From positions 876,653-940,652 of the forward strand of contig VZRN01006407.1 of NCBI GenBank assembly GCA_013397935.1: a stretch of DNA of 64,000 nt, given 5' to 3'. The translations under genes and the position numbers were made by a program. This document shows positions 60,996 through 64,000 of this stretch, piece after piece (the first letter of the stretch is position 1; the number at the start of each line of letters is the position of its first letter). The notes beneath the pieces were generated by a model. That model saw nothing but the letters and a program-made list of their open reading frames with translations, was not told where the DNA came from and searched no databases. Source of the DNA: Dasyornis broadbenti (lineage: Eukaryota; Chordata; Aves; Passeriformes; Dasyornithidae).

Positions 60996-63900
60996 GTAAG
61001 CTATGTTAATAAGAACACTGAATTGCAGTGCAGTGTGCGTTTATGTTATGCTTTGGGACATTTGAGTTGATCATTAGAATAGGCATTCACAGATATCACT
61101 AAAAAGTCATCTGGAAGAGCAGTCATTGGGGAGGAATGAAGTATTTCACAGGCATGGAATATTTCATCTGTAAAATAGCTGAAATGGTCAGCTGCTACAT
61201 TCCCTAATACTTGTATTAAAAAAATGCTGTGTCTAATCGAGAGTTGGAGTTGTGGCTGAGAATATATTTTTTTACAGTTAATTGGTAGTACTAAAATTAC
61301 CATGAATATTATTACCTCTGTCAAATAAGGTAGCCTGATTTAATAATAGTTTTATTTGAGATATAGGGGGGAAAATCATCTGTAAAGCTTGAATTTCAGC
61401 TGTTACACTTCAGTCTATACTGCATATATCTCCTTTGGGCACTAAAAATAATGCATTAAGTTGAGTATTCATTTGAGGAGCTGAACATCTTCAAAGATTG
61501 AATCCTGAGGATATTAGCTTTTTTTTTCAAATGGTTTTTTTTTTTTTTAATAGCCTACCTAAAGTATCTGCCTTTTGATTTTTTTTTTTTTATTTTGAAA
61601 AATACTTAATCAATGCTTAATCAAGTATAAACACAATACTGCTGTATTTTTTGTGACGTAGAAATAGAATATAGAAATACAAAATAGATATTTTTATTTC
61701 ACGCAGCATGGCTTATAAAATCAGTGCATTCCAGCTTTGTCACTAAAGCATGCCTGGCTAATTCCTTTCTCCCTCTCTATTTGTTAAATCATTTCAGATT
61801 TTTTCTTACATTTTCAGGAATGTAAGTGCCCTTAGTACGGGCAATTTTTTGTATAGTATTATAAACAGGGAGGGAGATGTTCGAGATGGTTATGTGAGGT
61901 TGGGAACAGAGGTATGGAAAGTAGGCTGTTGACCTCCCAAGATACCTTGGTCCTAAGGAAAGGAGTCAGAGGAAGCATTGTTCTGATTCTGGTCAGCACA
62001 GAGCTGCTACACAAAAGGTGGCAGAGGGGCGGGGATAGTACCATGTTGGGTAACTGGATCCAATCTACATATTTTACATGTAATCCATAGAAAAATCGGA
62101 ATGACAGTTTTAACTTCTTTTTCTTTACTTATAAGGCTTTTGGAAAAAAAAGTCTCCCTATTGGTTCATAAGACAGGATTGTTGTACAGCTCTTTCCTTC
62201 TCTTCTCTGCTCCATCCCACTCACATCAAGTTAAAATCTGTCAGTTTTTCTTAGTATTCTGGGTTCTTTGGGCTAATGCTGCTGATTTTTGTTTTACCTC
62301 CTTTTTGAATCTAAGTGATTCTCTTTTTATGAAAGAAAGAAAACCAAGATCCAGAGAGATTCTATAAAGCTTTGTCCAGTAGCGTTATCCTAGTGCCTTA
62401 GCTGTAGTATTTACAGTGGCCTGGTATGTACCTTTGAAAAGGGATCAAACTCATGACTCCCATCTCCAGAGACTGAAAGACGGCAGGCAGTGGATATTAG
62501 GTCAAGGACTTTAGGGAATTTGTAGAGAGTTCATTGATACAGTAGTGGCTGTGTGCTAGTGTTATAATCACAGGGACACTTACTGAGACACCACTGGAAA
62601 GAGAGATTTAAGAGATATTTAAAGCCAGATGATGAAATGGCCTCCCAGTTCTTCTCTTTCATGTGTTTACTATGCTAGAGAAACCAGAAAACTAGAAAAC
62701 CAGAAAACAAATATATGAGTGGTTAATTTTTTAATAGGTGAATGATTTGAAACCTACTACTTACTCTACTAGTGACATTGGCCTCTCTGACTTTAATGTT
62801 TAACCTTGGGAGTAATGCTGATGATGCTCCTGTGGTAAGTAGGGAATTCTAGTGGTAAAATTATATTTCAAGAGGGAGTCTTGGTAAGGAATACAATACT
62901 TAGAAGGGTACTTTTATGTTAAATATACAAGTAACTTGGTCACTTTCAAAGTAATCTTTTTGTTACAGAATAACATTTATTTATTTGAAAGGAAAACATA
63001 GCAGGAAAACATTTTCAGTAGTGACTTTCTGTGGTGGGGGATGTGATAGGGTGTTTTTTAAATTTTGTTTTACATAACTGTCTTTAAGCTTTTGTGATAA
63101 AAATGGTTTCACTGTCACTGAAGGATGACTAGTTGTATTGCTTCTATTGGAAAGCTGTTATCTGTAGAGAATGTTCATTTATGAGTAAGATACGGATTCG
63201 GTATGAGAATGCCATAGTTGTGAATTTTATCTAAACTTAATTGTTGTAGAAGATGGGATATGGGAAACAGATTTATTTCATTTTAAGAAACGCAGTATTT
63301 TTTAAATTTTGTTTGTTTTTCTGGACTTGAAAGCTGTAAACAGCATGCCACCATTACTACAATTTTTTTGTGCCTGATGTTCCAGCCCATTGAAGAGTAT
63401 CCAGAAGACCCAGTAGCATACTAAGGAAACATGATTGTCATCACTGTTTTAAATCATGCATGTAAATGCAATATTTTTCCAACTTACTAAAGAAAGTCTG
63501 TGAAACTTTACTCTTTGGTCCTTAATTGTTGCTGTGTGTACTTCTGCTGAGTGTTGGAATAGTAACCTTACACTGAATTTAAAGAGTCATAGAATTTGAA
63601 TAGCTAGGTTATTAATACCTTTGAAAACAGATTTTAAGTGGAATGCTGGCACAGCCTTAATCATAGTCTGTAATGAGGAGTGCTGTATAATTTGATAGTA
63701 GAGATCAAAAAAATAAATTGAAACAAGACATGTAAAAATAGTATTTCTCTACTTGTCAACTTGTAATTTAAGTTATTGAGTTACGGTTAATTATTAATAT
63801 TATTAATACTATTTTTAATATGATGAAAGAGTTATTTTACAATTTGGTAGCCCTATCATAAGTGTGATAACAAACACTAGTATTATTCCACAAATTAGGT

Positions 63901-64000
63901 TATAGACAAAAGGGCAGCTCATGCATACAGATTCTAAGATTTTTGAATTTCTGTGTTTTATTTTAAATTTAGCATTAGGAAAGGAAAACCTTCCTTGCAG
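60996..64000 (+). other. NBAS: NBAS intron 32 (incomplete)
   Basis: At least 3.0 kb. The expected continuation (human GENPEERRGQVLILLVEQAL) is not found in any frame. The window ends in ttccttgcag, an acceptor-like sequence, so exon 33 might begin at base 64001. T-rich tracts lie near 61520-61550 and 61580-61592. Confidence 0.6.

Noticed and set aside
63586..63625. Possible CR1 3' end remnant (agtcatagaatttgaatagc)
   Set aside because: Only the first bases resemble CR1; the rest does not follow.
1..64000. tRNA, rRNA, snoRNA, CRISPR and prokaryotic-style operons
   Set aside because: No cloverleaf with A/B boxes, no convincing box C/D or H/ACA pair, no spaced direct repeats. The DNA is plainly eukaryotic and intron-rich.

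Overview
This is vertebrate nuclear DNA, almost certainly from a bird. It is AT-rich and intron-dominated, carries several CR1 LINE fragments of the avian type, and contains one avian-type LTR. Its genes are the divergent pair DDX1 and NBAS, which also lie head to head in other vertebrates, including human 2p24 near MYCN.

Layout. Positions 1-1890 (minus strand) are the start of DDX1 intron 1, and 1891-1906 is the tiny coding part of DDX1 exon 1, inside a CpG island (about 1770-2045). Positions 2046-3930 are intergenic and contain an antisense CR1 3' end. A second CpG island (about 3930-4320) holds the first exon of NBAS. From 4078 to the right edge the plus strand is NBAS. I could place 32 consecutive coding exons by hand, all with GT-AG borders and matching phases. 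They join into one uninterrupted frame of 3,829 nt (1,276 codons plus one base). This covers the N-terminal beta-propeller and most of the Sec39 alpha-solenoid; the 3' half of the gene lies beyond the window.

NBAS protein (about 2,370 residues in human) is a subunit of the NRZ (NBAS-RINT1-ZW10) tether. The complex receives COPI vesicles at the ER together with syntaxin 18, and NBAS is also linked to nonsense-mediated decay. DDX1 is a DEAD-box RNA helicase with an inserted SPRY domain.

The introns hold a solo LTR of about 1.07 kb with a 5-bp target duplication (intron 7), CR1 fragments in both orientations, a nested CR1 pair (intron 3), homopolymer tracts and a few short tandem repeats. Intron 21 is very long (12.8 kb) and nearly free of recognisable repeats. 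I found no RNA gene, CRISPR array or new multi-gene system. The best leads for something undescribed are two sets of in-phase, splice-bounded open segments after exons 31 and 32 that could act as alternative last exons of NBAS. They are unproven.
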